Positions 17,951 through 27,257 of a DNA stretch of 64,000 nucleotides are shown piece by piece (position 1 is the stretch's first letter; each line of letters opens with the position of its first letter). This DNA is from an uncultured Clostridia bacterium. GTDB taxonomy: Bacteria > Bacillota > Clostridia > Oscillospirales > Acutalibacteraceae. The notes under the pieces are model-generated. The model was given only the letters and a program-made list of their open reading frames with translations, was not told the DNA's origin and did not search any database. The position numbers and the translations under genes are program-made. Location of the stretch: positions 1-64,000 of the forward strand of contig CAMMVF010000009.1 of assembly GCA_946500295.1 (NCBI GenBank), written 5' to 3'.

Positions 17951-19090
17951 ATGAGAGTTTTAATCCTCACCGCCTCAACCGGAGGAGGACACAAAAAAGC
18001 CTCCGCTGCACTGGAAAATTATATAAAGGAAAAGGATCCCTGTATCACTGTCAAAACGGTCGATGCACTCAAGACCGTTGGCAAGGCGTTCGATAAAATG
18101 ATAAGCGGCGGATATGTGTTTTTGGCAAAGCACGCCCCGAGGGTATATGGGAAAATGTACCGTGTTTCTGACAAGGACACCTCGCTGAACTCGCTTGTAA
18201 ACAACGTCACCGGCACCGCCTCCACTCGGCTGCGCCCCGTGATTTATGATTTTAATCCCGACGTAATCGTCACCACCCACCCCTTTGCAGCCGAGATGGT
18301 ATCGGCTTTGAAGGAAAAATATAATGTCAGCACCCCGCTTATTTCCATTGTCACCGACTTTGCCCCGCACAAAACCTACATTCAGCCCGGGGTGGACTAC
18401 TACATAGTCTCAAGCCGTGAAATGGTATATCAGCTCGAAAACCTCGGAGTTGATTCCAATCGCATACGCCCGCTCGGCATCCCGGTTGACCCGGTGTTTT
18501 ACGCCCATACTGACAAGTCGCAGCTGCTTGGCGAGCTGGGGCTTGAGCCCGGTGTGACCACTGTGCTTATGATGGCGGGCAGCTTCGGAGTTTCTGATGT
18601 TTTTGATATTTACGAGGGCATAATCTCGGTGGAGCAGCCGCTGCAGATTATCATCATAACCGGCAAAAATCAAAAGCTCTACAACGAATTTGAACAGCGT
18701 CTTGACCGCTTCGGCGACGGCGGAAAGAAAACCCTGCTGCGCTACTTTGTAGATGACGTTTACAAATATATGCACGCAAGCGACCTTTTAATAACCAAGC
18801 CCGGCGGCCTTACCGTGACCGAGGCGATAGCCTCCTGCCTGCCGATGGCAATATTCAAGGCCTTCCCCGGTCAGGAAGCGGACAACGAGGACTTTTTAAT
18901 CAGGAACAATCTGGCTGTAAAGCTGCCAAAGGGCAGCAAATGCGCCCCCGTACTCGCCCGACTGCTGTCCGACCCGCAAAAGCTAAAGTCCATGAAAAAT
19001 TCCTGCTCCGAGTTCTTTAAGGGAGAGGCGGTTGACACGATATACAAGCTGATTTGCGAGGTGTGCGGTAAAAACCAACATAAAAGTTGA
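17951..19090 (+). CDS. MGDG-synthase/UgtP-like glycosyltransferase (GT28)
   Basis: Predicted processive diacylglycerol glucosyl- or galactosyltransferase that makes membrane glycolipids, as UgtP does for lipoteichoic acid anchors. The N-terminus has the family hallmark TASTGGGHKKASAAL, then THPFAAEMVSALK and VTDFAPHKTYIQPGVDYYIV. The C-terminal nucleotide-sugar site is KPGGLTVTEAIASCLPM with PGQEADNEDFL. I start at 17951 after GAAAGGAAGG; the frame upstream only reads through repeat B. It is followed by a flippase-like protein and a GT2 glycosyltransferase, suggesting an envelope-lipid cluster. Confidence 0.88.
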   Translation: MRVLILTASTGGGHKKASAALENYIKEKDPCITVKTVDALKTVGKAFDKMISGGYVFLAKHAPRVYGKMYRVSDKDTSLNSLVNNVTGTASTRLRPVIYDFNPDVIVTTHPFAAEMVSALKEKYNVSTPLISIVTDFAPHKTYIQPGVDYYIVSSREMVYQLENLGVDSNRIRPLGIPVDPVFYAHTDKSQLLGELGLEPGVTTVLMMAGSFGVSDVFDIYEGIISVEQPLQIIIITGKNQKLYNEFEQRLDRFGDGGKKTLLRYFVDDVYKYMHASDLLITKPGGLTVTEAIASCLPMAIFKAFPGQEADNEDFLIRNNLAVKLPKGSKCAPVLARLLSDPQKLKSMKNSCSEFFKGEAVDTIYKLICEVCGKNQHKS

Positions 19091-19182
19091 GCTTATTCCT
19101 CTATTACGGAATAAAATGTCAGTTGATTTTACTGCGCTAAAAAGGTATAATTTAATTTAATCTGATAAAATTCACAAACGAT

Positions 19183-19300
19183 TTTAAATCTTCGCCGTGG
19201 AGCTTTGCTCCTCAGGGTTTCGGTGAAGGATTAAACCTCACCGAAAGACTGAACGGAATCCGCCGCCCACAAAGGCGGGGTCATCGGCGACTTGGTTATA
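19183..19300 (-). repeat. Dispersed modular repeat B, copy 3 (modules 1-3)
   Basis: Reverse orientation: TTTAAATCTTCGCC, the GGAGC-TTT-GCTCC hairpin, the CGGTGAAGG...CCTCACCG hairpin and CGGCGACTTGGTTATA. Modules 4 and 5 are missing. It ends 11 bases before the AGGAGG of the next gene. Confidence 0.85.
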
Positions 19301-19323
19301 ATTATTCTTCTAGGAGGACATCT

Positions 19324-20454
19324 TTGGAAACTTCATCAATAAAAAAGAAAAGAAGAGTCAGCTTCAGCCTGCTCCTTAACATATTCGTCATTATAATGTC
19401 GGTCGCCCTCGTGATCTACTTTTTTATCTCGCCCGAGGGATTGATGGATTTGCTCAAAAACTCCCCCAGCTCCATCAACTGGCTGTGGGTACTGGCTGCC
19501 TTTTTGGCTTATGCTATGAATATAGTAATGGACGTGTTCGTGACCTACCTCTTCGTCCACCCCGAGTTTAAAAAGTTTACAATGTGGGACGCCGTCAAGA
19601 CAAGCTGCGTCGGACAGTTTTTCAGCGCAATCACCCCCTCCTCCACGGGAGGCCAGCCGATGCAGGTTTACCTGATGTCAAAAATGGGCATAAACGCAGG
19701 ATTTTCCACCTCGTGCATGACCCAAAAGTTTATCGTCTATCAGCTGACCTCCACGGCGATAAGCGTTTTCGCCATATTCCTGCGCTTTGATTACTTCGTC
19801 AACACAATGGACACCCCCTACAAATGGGGACTGGTCGTTTTGGGCTTTATCTCCCAGATAGGCATAACCCTGCTGCTGCTCGTTATTTCCTTCAGCAAGG
19901 GTCTGTCGAGAAAGCTTTTAAATCTTGTGAGCAGGATAATGCACAAATTGAAATTTGTCAAAGACCCTGACGCCAAGGCGGAAGCCTTTGAAACACAGAT
20001 AAAGAGCTTCCATGAGGCAAACAAGATGACCTTTAAGGACAAAAAACGTCTGGTAGGCTACTACGTTCTGGTTTTCTTCCAGGTAATCTTCATCCTCAGC
20101 TGTCCGTTTTTCCTTTACAAATCCTTCGGCTTCAGCGGCGTAAGTCCGATAGACATGATTTGCTCTCAGGCGTATGTAAACCTCACCTCAAGCCTCATCC
20201 CCCTGCCTGGCTCATCGGGAATCGCCGAAGTTGCCTACAACCTGTTTATGGCGCCCTACTTCACCGGCGGCACGCTCAAATCCGCCATTCTCATCTGGAG
20301 GTTTATCACCTACTACGCCGTCATCGTCTGCACGGCTCCGTTTTCACGCTTTACGGCGGGCAAGGATAAGCACGGCAACAAAAAGAGCATCGACGACCGC
20401 CTGATAAGCGGAGTTCACAGCGAGATGTTTGACGAGGATTACAACGGCGACTAA
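19324..20454 (+). CDS. MprF-like lysylphosphatidylglycerol synthase TM/flippase-family protein (UPF0104)
   Basis: Integral membrane protein with about eight TM helices, matching the N-terminal flippase half of MprF and AglD-type proteins. Family features include the polar TPSSTGGQPMQVYLM loop and PLPGSSGIAEVAYNLFM near residue 290. The cytoplasmic aminoacyl-transferase domain of MprF is absent (376 residues). TTG start with AGGAGG six bases upstream. The GT2 gene follows after 32 bases. A likely role is moving or transferring modified lipid head groups, but the substrate is unknown. Confidence 0.85.
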   Translation: METSSIKKKRRVSFSLLLNIFVIIMSVALVIYFFISPEGLMDLLKNSPSSINWLWVLAAFLAYAMNIVMDVFVTYLFVHPEFKKFTMWDAVKTSCVGQFFSAITPSSTGGQPMQVYLMSKMGINAGFSTSCMTQKFIVYQLTSTAISVFAIFLRFDYFVNTMDTPYKWGLVVLGFISQIGITLLLLVISFSKGLSRKLLNLVSRIMHKLKFVKDPDAKAEAFETQIKSFHEANKMTFKDKKRLVGYYVLVFFQVIFILSCPFFLYKSFGFSGVSPIDMICSQAYVNLTSSLIPLPGSSGIAEVAYNLFMAPYFTGGTLKSAILIWRFITYYAVIVCTAPFSRFTAGKDKHGNKKSIDDRLISGVHSEMFDEDYNGD

Positions 20455-20486
20455 GCACAAGAGCATACAAATACAGTGGTGAGTAT

Positions 20487-21590
20487 ATGAATCAATCAGA
20501 AATGAAAGAGCAATCAGCGCCGACGGCGAAAAAGCGCCCGGAAATCAGCGTTATAGTGCCGATATATAACGTAGATAAATACCTCAATCGGTGTATTGAC
20601 AGCATAATAAACCAAATATTTTCAGATACCGAGATTATCCTCGTCAACGACGGCTCTCTCGACAAAAGCCCCCAAATCTGCGACAACTACGCTCGTTTTG
20701 ACAGCCGCATCAGGGTAATCCACAAGAAAAACGGCGGTCTGTCCGACGCCCGAAACGCAGGTATAGAGGTCGCCACAGGGCGGTATCTCGCCTTTGTAGA
20801 CAGCGACGATTACCTCGACCCGAGCTACCTTGCGGTGCTCTACTATGCCGCAGAGAGAAACCACTGCGACATCTCCTACTGCAACTACGCAATTTACAAG
20901 CAGGAGAAGGGAACCCACAAGAGCATAAACGTCCGCAAGCCCCTTCCCGGAGTAACCACGGGTAAAAAGATAATGAAGCTCACCATCAGGGACTTCCGCA
21001 GCCGCTCTTATGTGTGGAACAAGCTGTACAAAAGGGAGCTTTTTGAGGGGGAGGACAAAATCCGCTTCCCCAAAATGTACTTCGAGGATCTAGCCACCAC
21101 CCCAAGGCTGATGTACTATGCCGACAAGGTTGTGGTGGTTGACAAATGTCTGTATTACTACACCAAGCGAAAGGGCAGCATAGTCTCTCATTTGGACATA
21201 AAGAAAATGAGCGATTACGTGCTGGCTCTGGGAGTTTTACGAAACTTCTTTGAGCGCCGCCACTGCTACAAAAAATACCGTCCCCAGCTTTACTGGCTAG
21301 GCTTTATTATGTGCTTCGGTATGCCTGCAAACATCATACGCGCCTACATTCTCGACAAAAACCCGAATGACTTTTTAAAGCATATCCTGTCGGGAATAGT
21401 CTCCGGCTGGAAGTCAATATGGCGGTTTGTCACCTCAGGCTTCGTACCCACGGACGAGGTAATCCCCGAGATGCCGTTTAAGCTTTACGACGAAAGGGAA
21501 CGGGCGCAGATGCAAACTCTTGCAAGCCAGCGCCGTGAGCAAATCGAGCGGCGCAGGGAAAGACAAGAAAGACTCAAGGACGAAAAATAA
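20487..21590 (+). CDS. Family 2 glycosyltransferase
   Basis: GT-A fold sugar transferase. N-terminal motifs: ISVIVPIYNVDKYLNRCIDS, ILVNDGSLDKSPQICD, GLSDARNAGIE and the metal-binding AFVDSDDYLDP. The middle has KLYKRELFE and YFEDLATTPRLM, usual in cell-wall or capsule GT2 enzymes. The last 40 residues are a charged coil rich in R/E/Q. It is cotranscribed with the flippase-like gene and ends at a strong terminator. Acceptor unknown. Confidence 0.9.
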   Translation: MNQSEMKEQSAPTAKKRPEISVIVPIYNVDKYLNRCIDSIINQIFSDTEIILVNDGSLDKSPQICDNYARFDSRIRVIHKKNGGLSDARNAGIEVATGRYLAFVDSDDYLDPSYLAVLYYAAERNHCDISYCNYAIYKQEKGTHKSINVRKPLPGVTTGKKIMKLTIRDFRSRSYVWNKLYKRELFEGEDKIRFPKMYFEDLATTPRLMYYADKVVVVDKCLYYYTKRKGSIVSHLDIKKMSDYVLALGVLRNFFERRHCYKKYRPQLYWLGFIMCFGMPANIIRAYILDKNPNDFLKHILSGIVSGWKSIWRFVTSGFVPTDEVIPEMPFKLYDERERAQMQTLASQRREQIERRRERQERLKDEK

Positions 21591-21596
21591 TTTTAG

Positions 21597-21620
21597 CCTC
21601 CCTTGCACGGGAGGTTTTTT
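21597..21620 (+). terminator. Rho-independent terminator after the GT2 gene
   Basis: CCTCCC-TTGCAC-GGGAGG followed by TTTTTT. Confidence 0.88.
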
Positions 21621-21631
21621 ATTAAACGGCG

Positions 21632-21798
21632 TATAACTAAGCCGCCGATGTCCCCCGCCTGAGTAGGCGGCAGGGGACATTCCGAGTTTCGGTGAGGTTT
21701 AATCCCCACCGGAATCCTGAGGAGCAAAGCTCCACGGCGACGGCTGCAATCGTCGCAGGCGTGATCAAACGAGCTTGTCACGCAGGCGAAGATTTAAA
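21632..21798 (+). repeat. Dispersed modular repeat B, copy 4 (full length)
   Basis: Reference full-length copy. From left: TATAACTAAGCCGCCGAT end; module 1 hairpin GTCCCCCGCC...GGCGGCAGGGGAC; module 2 TTTCGGTGAGG...CCCCACCGGAA; module 3 GGAGCAAAGCTCC; module 4 CGGCTGCAATCGTCG; module 5 GCGTGATCAAACGAGC-TTGTCACGC; end CGAAGATTTAAA. The remaining gap to 22024 has no gene I can support. Confidence 0.88.
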
Positions 21799-22024
21799 GC
21801 GGCTTTTTTTCGGCAAATACGACCGTGTTTATAATTGACAGTATCAGGGTCTTAGTATATACTTTTACAGTGCGGCAGTCGCGACAAAATTCGACGGCTG
21901 CAAGGGATAATACGGGTTATCGTTCGCCGCTGTGCGCCTTCACATTAAGGCAGGGCTGCGTTGCAAACGCTATTGCGGCGGTATAAAATTGTACATACAA
22001 AACCTAAAAATCAGGAGGGAAACT

Positions 22025-23845
22025 ATGTCAAAGCATCAAAAGCCGACGAGTTCAGGCGCAGTCGGCAAATTCTTAAACTTAATTCCGCTCGACTACATTT
22101 TTGCGGCTTTCTGCGCGGCGTTTTGCCTTTCGAGCTTTATCACGCTGCTCACAAACGATTTGAGCTACACCGACGTCAGCTTTATCCTTTCGGTCAGCCT
22201 GCCTGTGTTTGCAGCGACCGTCATCGTAATCACAGCGGCTTTACTGGCGGCGGTGTATATAAGTAAATTCAAGCCAACCATCCCCATCGCCCTGCTCAGC
22301 TGCGCGCTCCTGCTCGGCTGCGCCCTGAGCTATAATGGCAGCTCCTTAGGTGAAGAGAGCAGCAAAAACATATATATGAACATAGCAATCGCCTTTATCA
22401 TGTTTTTGATTGTCGCCTGGATAGCCAAGGGCGACAAGCTGAATCTCAAACGATTAAGCCTCCCGAAAAACACCGCCTGGTTTGCCGGCGGCGTGGGGCT
22501 TGTGCTGTTTGTCGTCTTTGTGTCAGTAGCCTCAATCAGCCGCTACAGCGCTTACATGGCGCACAACTTTGATTTTGGAATTTTCACCCAGATGTTTGAA
22601 AATATGCGCACCACGGGTCTGCCGGACACCACGGTCGAGAGAAACGTGCTTATGTCGCACTTCGGGGTGCATTTCAGCCCGTTTTACTATGTTCTTCTGC
22701 CGTTTTACGCAATCTGTCCCCGCCCGGAGACTTTGCTTGTATTGCAGGCGCTGTTTGTTGCGGCAGGGGTAGTGCCCGTAATTCTGATTTGCCGCAGGCT
22801 AGGCCTCAGCCCGACCGCCCAGTCCGCCTGCGCATTGATATACATCTTCTTCCCCGCCCTTGCAAACGGCTGTCTGTACGACTTCCACGAGAATAAATTT
22901 CTGACCGTGCTGATAATGTGGGCGCTGTACTTTATAGTCAAAGAAAACACAATAGGCACAATAGTTTTCTGCGCTCTCACCCTCACCGTCAAGGAGGATG
23001 CAGCGATATACATAATGGCGATAGCTCTGTATATCATACTCTCGCAGAAAAAATACCTCCTCGGCGGGGGAATTTTGGCAGGGGCGGTTGTTTACTTCGT
23101 CTTTGCCGCATCAATGGTCGCTACGTTTGGCGACGGGGTAATGACCTCGAGACTTGAAAATTACATGGCTGCGGGAGAGTCGGGCTTTGGAGCGGTAATA
23201 AAGACCTGCTTCGGAAACATAGGCTATCTGCTGTCGCAGGTGTTCACCGCCGAAAAGCTCATGTTCGTCGTGTGGATGTTGCTGCCTGTCGGCTTCGCAC
23301 CGTTTTTAAGCCGCAATAAGTCGCTTTTGGTGCTGCTGATTCCGATGGCGGTTGTAAACCTCATGTCCAACTGGCAGTATCAGTACAACATAAGCTACCA
23401 GTACACCTACGGCTCGGCGGCTTTGATTGTATTTATGCTGATTGTCACAGTAGCCGCAAAGAACTCAAAAGCAAAAAACAGCCTGCTGCTTTTCAGCCTG
23501 TCGATGTGCATAGTCATGAGCTTTTCGCTGTTTGTGCCAAGAGCCGTTTACTACGCCGGCTGCAACGAAAGAAGCGCAGATACAACCTCAGGCTATAACG
23601 AGCTTATCTCACAAATCCCCGAGGACGCTGAGATAACCGCAAACGGCTTTTTCATACCGCATATGTACTACTTTAAAAATCTCTACCAGTATCCCAACTA
23701 CTATGCGGAAAGCAAGCAAACCGAGTACCTGCTCGTAAGCTCGGTAGATGTAAGCCAAAACACAGACGGACTGGCGGACTTTATGGGCGACGATTACCAG
23801 CTTATCAACTCCAGCGGAAACATGGCGCTGTATAAACTGAAATAA
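22025..23845 (+). CDS. DUF2079 polytopic membrane protein
   Basis: Integral membrane protein of 606 residues with about 12 hydrophobic segments. It carries the DUF2079 core: AHNFDFGIFTQMFENMR, LMSHFGVHFSPFYYVLLP and LYDFHENKFLTVLIMWALYF. The family resembles GT-C glycosyltransferases, so it may transfer a lipid-linked sugar. That is family inference; no catalytic residue is proven. I start at 22025 because AGGAGG precedes it; the longer frame from 21932 lacks a site. A short extracytoplasmic C-terminal domain follows the last TM. Confidence 0.82.
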   Translation: MSKHQKPTSSGAVGKFLNLIPLDYIFAAFCAAFCLSSFITLLTNDLSYTDVSFILSVSLPVFAATVIVITAALLAAVYISKFKPTIPIALLSCALLLGCALSYNGSSLGEESSKNIYMNIAIAFIMFLIVAWIAKGDKLNLKRLSLPKNTAWFAGGVGLVLFVVFVSVASISRYSAYMAHNFDFGIFTQMFENMRTTGLPDTTVERNVLMSHFGVHFSPFYYVLLPFYAICPRPETLLVLQALFVAAGVVPVILICRRLGLSPTAQSACALIYIFFPALANGCLYDFHENKFLTVLIMWALYFIVKENTIGTIVFCALTLTVKEDAAIYIMAIALYIILSQKKYLLGGGILAGAVVYFVFAASMVATFGDGVMTSRLENYMAAGESGFGAVIKTCFGNIGYLLSQVFTAEKLMFVVWMLLPVGFAPFLSRNKSLLVLLIPMAVVNLMSNWQYQYNISYQYTYGSAALIVFMLIVTVAAKNSKAKNSLLLFSLSMCIVMSFSLFVPRAVYYAGCNERSADTTSGYNELISQIPEDAEITANGFFIPHMYYFKNLYQYPNYYAESKQTEYLLVSSVDVSQNTDGLADFMGDDYQLINSSGNMALYKLK

Positions 23846-23877
23846 CGCTGCCGATTTATCCGCCTTATAAACCCAAT

Positions 23878-23924
23878 CCGCCGACATAATCAACCGAGCT
23901 TGTCACGCAGGAGAAGATTTAAAA
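23878..23924 (+). repeat. Dispersed modular repeat B, copy 5 (truncated)
   Basis: Only the right part remains: CCGCCGACATAATCAACC, AGCTTGTCACGCAGG and AGAAGATTTAAA. It abuts the tyrS promoter, whose -35 box starts eight bases on. Confidence 0.7.
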
Positions 23925-23931
23925 ATAAAGG

Positions 23932-23960
23932 TTGACAAAAACCGGGAGCCAAATTATACT
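23932..23960 (+). promoter_or_regulatory. tyrS promoter
   Basis: TTGACA (23932-23937) and TATACT (23955-23960), spacer 17. Confidence 0.82.
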
Positions 23961-23979
23961 TATACTATAATTATCCAAA

Positions 23980-24287
23980 GGCTGTGAAGAGAAGAGTAGG
24001 CCGAAAGAACGGTACAGAGAGACTGCGCACGGTGCAAGCAGGAGCGTTTTGAAGCTGAAGTACATCTCGGAGCTGCTCGGCTGAACACTCGCATTACCTG
24101 CGAAAAAAGTAGGTTGAGACGGTTCTCCCCGTTATCGGAGCGTGTAGGTATTTGCGGTTAAGCTTTCGGCGTCAATCATCTGCGCCGCCTTATCCAAAAT
24201 ATTTACACCCGAGGTCTGCGCTGCGAGGCTCAGATAAATTGAGGTGGTACCACGGCTTAGCCGTCCTCTGTACTGAGGACGGCTTTT
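23980..24287 (+). promoter_or_regulatory. T-box leader of tyrS (tyrosine-specific)
   Basis: Uncharged tRNA-Tyr would stabilise the antiterminator and allow tyrS transcription. Seen: an early GAAGAGTAGG segment, a candidate UAC specifier at 24061-24063, the T-box TGGTACCACGG (24245-24255), and a terminator GCCGTCCTC-TGTACT-GAGGACGGC-TTTT (24260-24287). The downstream gene is tyrS, in agreement with a Tyr specifier. Length is about 310 bases, usual for the class. Confidence 0.93.
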
Positions 24288-24334
24288 ATAATATCGTCCT
24301 CTGAAAATATTAATTTATCTCAGGAGGAAGTAAA

Positions 24335-25597
24335 ATGGGCGTTTACGATGAACTCAAAGCAAGGGGCATGATAGCTCAGGTGACAAACGAAGAGCAGGTA
24401 AGGAAGCTTTTGAACGAGGGCAAGACCTCTTTCTACATAGGCTTTGACCCGACAGCAGACAGCCTGCACGTAGGACACTTCGTTCAGGCTATGGTAATGT
24501 CCCACCTGCAAAAGGCAGGTCACATGCCCATCGCCCTATTCGGCGGCGGCACGGGAATGATAGGCGACCCCTCGGGTAAGACAGATATGAGAAAAATGCT
24601 CACCAGAGAGGACATCGACCACAACATAGACTGCTTTAAAAAGCAGATGAGCAGACTGGTTGACTTTTCCGAAGGAAAGGCAATAATGGTCAACAATGCC
24701 GACTGGCTGCTCGATTTAAAATACATTGAATTTATCCGTGAAATCGGAGTTCACTTCACTGTAAACAAGATGCTCGCAGCCGAGTGCTATAAGCAGAGAC
24801 TGGAGCGCGGCGGACTGACCTTCTTTGAGATGAACTATATGCTCATGCAGAGCTACGACTTCTACTACCTCAACCAAAAATACGGCTGCCGACTTGAGCT
24901 TGGCGGAGACGACCAGTGGAGCAATATTATCGGCGGAGTAGAGCTTATCAGACGAATTGCCGCTCAAAAAGAGGCAAGGGGTGAGGGCAAGTCCCAAAAC
25001 AGCGAGGCCTACGGCATGACCTTCAACCTGCTGACAACCAGCGAGGGCAAGAAGATGGGCAAGACCGAGGGCGGAGCCGTTTGGCTCGACCCGGATAAAA
25101 CAAGTCCTTACGACTTCTACCAGTACTGGAGAAACGTCGATGACGCAGACGTCATCTTCTGCCTCAAGATGCTCACGTTTTTGTCGCTTGAGCAAATAGA
25201 CGAGCTTTCCCGTCTTGAGGGCAGCGAGATAAACAAGGCTAAGGAAATTTTAGCATACGAGGTGACAAAGCTCATTCACGGTCAGGACGAGGCGGACAAG
25301 GCTCAGAGCGCCGCACGCTCGATTTTCGGCGCTAAGGGCAGCGACAATATGCCCGAATTTGCACTGTCAGACGAGGATTTCACCGACGGAGAAATCTTAC
25401 TTTTGGACGCTATGGTAAAAGCAAAGCTCACCCCGTCAAAAAGCGAGGCAAGAAGGCTTGTGACTCAGGGAGGCGTCAGCGTTGACGACCAAAAAATCAC
25501 CGACCCCAAGGCGGTAATCAAAAAATCCGACATTGAGGAAAAGGGCTTTGTTGTAATAAAGAAGGGCAAAAAATCCTTCATTAAAATTACATTATAA
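24335..25597 (+). CDS. tyrS: Tyrosyl-tRNA synthetase
   Basis: Charges tRNA-Tyr. Class I signatures: [10 protein letters not shown] (HIGH-like) near residue 46 and KMGKTEGG (KMSKS-like) near 230. The Rossmann region has [16 protein letters not shown] and QSYDFYYLN. The C-terminal S4 domain spans about 350-420 ([19 protein letters not shown]). AGGAGG precedes the ATG. Expression is controlled by the T-box leader. The stop codon lies inside a minimal B repeat. Confidence 0.97.
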   Translation: MGVYDELKARGMIAQVTNEEQVRKLLNEGKTSFYIGFDPTADSLHVGHFVQAMVMSHLQKAGHMPIALFGGGTGMIGDPSGKTDMRKMLTREDIDHNIDCFKKQMSRLVDFSEGKAIMVNNADWLLDLKYIEFIREIGVHFTVNKMLAAECYKQRLERGGLTFFEMNYMLMQSYDFYYLNQKYGCRLELGGDDQWSNIIGGVELIRRIAAQKEARGEGKSQNSEAYGMTFNLLTTSEGKKMGKTEGGAVWLDPDKTSPYDFYQYWRNVDDADVIFCLKMLTFLSLEQIDELSRLEGSEINKAKEILAYEVTKLIHGQDEADKAQSAARSIFGAKGSDNMPEFALSDEDFTDGEILLLDAMVKAKLTPSKSEARRLVTQGGVSVDDQKITDPKAVIKKSDIEEKGFVVIKKGKKSFIKITL

Positions 25598-25616
25598 CCA
25601 AGTCGCCGATTTAAAT
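25593..25616 (+). repeat. Minimal 24-bp B repeat, copy 6 (overlaps the tyrS stop)
   Basis: Starts TATAACCAAGTCGCCG and ends GATTTAAAT with no internal module. It is identical to the copy at 38733-38756. The tyrS TAA stop (25595-25597) is inside it. Confidence 0.85.
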
Positions 25617-25649
25617 TGCGCAACTGCTACGGCAGGAAGGAGAGACAAA

Positions 25650-26102
25650 GTGAAAAAGCTTTTGGGTGAATTCCGAGACTTCATTATGAGGGGCAACGTG
25701 CTCGACCTTGCCGTAGCGGTTATCATAGGCGCCGCTTTCCAAAGCATTATAAATTCGATGGTTAACGACATCATTTCCCCGATAATCGGGATTTTCGGCA
25801 ACGTCGATTTTAAGGAATTTGTTTTAAACGTCAACGGTGTGCAGATAAAATACGGCTCGTTCATCACCGCCGTTATCAACTTTCTGATTATGGCGCTTGT
25901 CATCTTCTTCATCATCAAGGGAGTAAACAAGCTTTCGCAGCTGAGCCGCCGCTTGATTAAGAAAGAAGAAGAGGAAGAAGCGCCCGCCACCAAAACCTGC
26001 CCGTACTGCTTCACGGAAATCAACATCAAAGCCACTCGCTGTCCGCACTGCACCTCAGTCATAGAGCAATGCGACAACCGTGAACAAACCGCAGTAAAAT
26101 AA
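25650..26102 (+). CDS. mscL: Large-conductance mechanosensitive channel with C-terminal zinc ribbon
   Basis: Tension-gated channel that protects against hypo-osmotic shock. The N-terminal helix and TM1 are typical (EFRDFIMRGNVLDLAVAVIIGAAF), then TM2 (FLIMALVIFFIIKGVNKL). After a charged linker (KKEEEEEAPAT), residues 116-136 form a two-CxxC element (CPYCFTEINIKATRCPHC) that should bind zinc. GTG start after AGGAG. Canonical MscL ends in a cytoplasmic helix bundle; here a zinc ribbon replaces or extends it. The gene is followed after 19 bases by a VanY-type peptidase. Confidence 0.94.
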   Translation: MKKLLGEFRDFIMRGNVLDLAVAVIIGAAFQSIINSMVNDIISPIIGIFGNVDFKEFVLNVNGVQIKYGSFITAVINFLIMALVIFFIIKGVNKLSQLSRRLIKKEEEEEAPATKTCPYCFTEINIKATRCPHCTSVIEQCDNREQTAVK

Positions 26103-26121
26103 AAGCCAAAGGGGTGTCGTT

Positions 26122-27189
26122 ATGGGAGAATATGACAAATATATGGAGCTTGACGAATACGAAGCCCGCCACCGTCGGCGAGTAGCGCACAACAACGAGC
26201 AGCACCAGCATCATCACCACAGCTCGGCCAAAAGCTCAAGGGTCGGATTTTTTAAAACCCGAGCCTTTTTGGCGGCAATCACGGTGACCGTCTATGCCAC
26301 CGCCATCGCCATGCTCTTTGTGTTCAGCAAGGATTTGGGGATAAATATACAAGCGGCCGAGGAGGCCACCACCGCCCAAAACGTACTGGAAAAACCGCTC
26401 TACCCCGAGAACTTCACCACAGTAGCCATGCAGCAGTCCGACTTGCACGACGGCTTTTTACTGCTGATAGGCAACAGCTATCCCTGCGAGCACGATGGAA
26501 TCGACCTTGTAAATATGAGTGAAAGCTCCAACGGCACTTATCTGCTTTCAAACCTCATAATGGAGGCAAATGAAACAACCCTGAATCAGATGAATTTGAT
26601 GTTTGGGGATTTTCATGCGGCAGTCGGAGATAATGATGTGATGATATCCTGCTGTTACAGAAGCCGCTCTCTCCAGCAGGAACTGTACGACGAGGAAATA
26701 GCTGAAAAAGGCGAGGAGGAAGGCTCACGCTGGGTAACTCAGCCCGGGTGCAGCGAACACCAAAGCGGCTACGCCTTTGATTTGTCACTGATGGACGACA
26801 ACGGAATCATCACCGAGTTTGACGGAGAGGGCAAGTATGGCTGGATAGCCGAAAACTGCGCTCACTACGGCTTTATTATCCGCTATCCCGAGGATAAGAC
26901 TGATATCACGGGGATTTACCACGAGCCCTGGCATCTTCGCTATGTCGGCACGGCTCACGCCTACTATATGCAGCAGAATAATCTCTGTCTGGAGGAGTAT
27001 ATCGATCTTTTGAAGGAGTACAGTGTGGAAAATCCGCTTGAATACCAGGACGTTGAAATGAACCGCTGGAGCATCTACTATGTACCCGCCGAGAACGGAA
27101 CGACAGAGGTGCCCGTCCCCGATGGCTGCGAATATGAGATAAGCGGCAACAATGTTGACGGCTTTATCGTGACAGTGAGCGTAAATTAA
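26122..27189 (+). CDS. D-alanyl-D-alanine carboxypeptidase, VanY/M15 family
   Basis: Cell-wall peptidase that trims the terminal D-Ala of peptidoglycan stems. It has a short cytoplasmic, His-rich N-terminus (EQHQHHHHSS), one TM (about 51-73) and an M15B domain. Zinc and catalytic motifs: SEHQSGYAFDLSL near residue 213 (SxHxxGxAxD) and HEPWHLRYVG near 268. The C-terminal 60 residues form an extra strand-rich extension. It probably shares a transcript with mscL and ends at the 27201-27248 terminator. Confidence 0.92.
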   Translation: MGEYDKYMELDEYEARHRRRVAHNNEQHQHHHHSSAKSSRVGFFKTRAFLAAITVTVYATAIAMLFVFSKDLGINIQAAEEATTAQNVLEKPLYPENFTTVAMQQSDLHDGFLLLIGNSYPCEHDGIDLVNMSESSNGTYLLSNLIMEANETTLNQMNLMFGDFHAAVGDNDVMISCCYRSRSLQQELYDEEIAEKGEEEGSRWVTQPGCSEHQSGYAFDLSLMDDNGIITEFDGEGKYGWIAENCAHYGFIIRYPEDKTDITGIYHEPWHLRYVGTAHAYYMQQNNLCLEEYIDLLKEYSVENPLEYQDVEMNRWSIYYVPAENGTTEVPVPDGCEYEISGNNVDGFIVTVSVN

Positions 27190-27200
27190 ATTGAATATAT

Positions 27201-27248
27201 TAAAAAATAGGCTGAAGCAAATTTATCATTTGCTTCAGCCTATTTTTG
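27201..27248. terminator. Bidirectional terminator between vanY and cyclophilin genes
   Basis: AAAAAATAGGCTGAAGCAAA pairs with TTTGCTTCAGCCTATTTTT. It serves both convergent genes. Confidence 0.9.
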
Positions 27249-27257
27249 TTCACGCTT

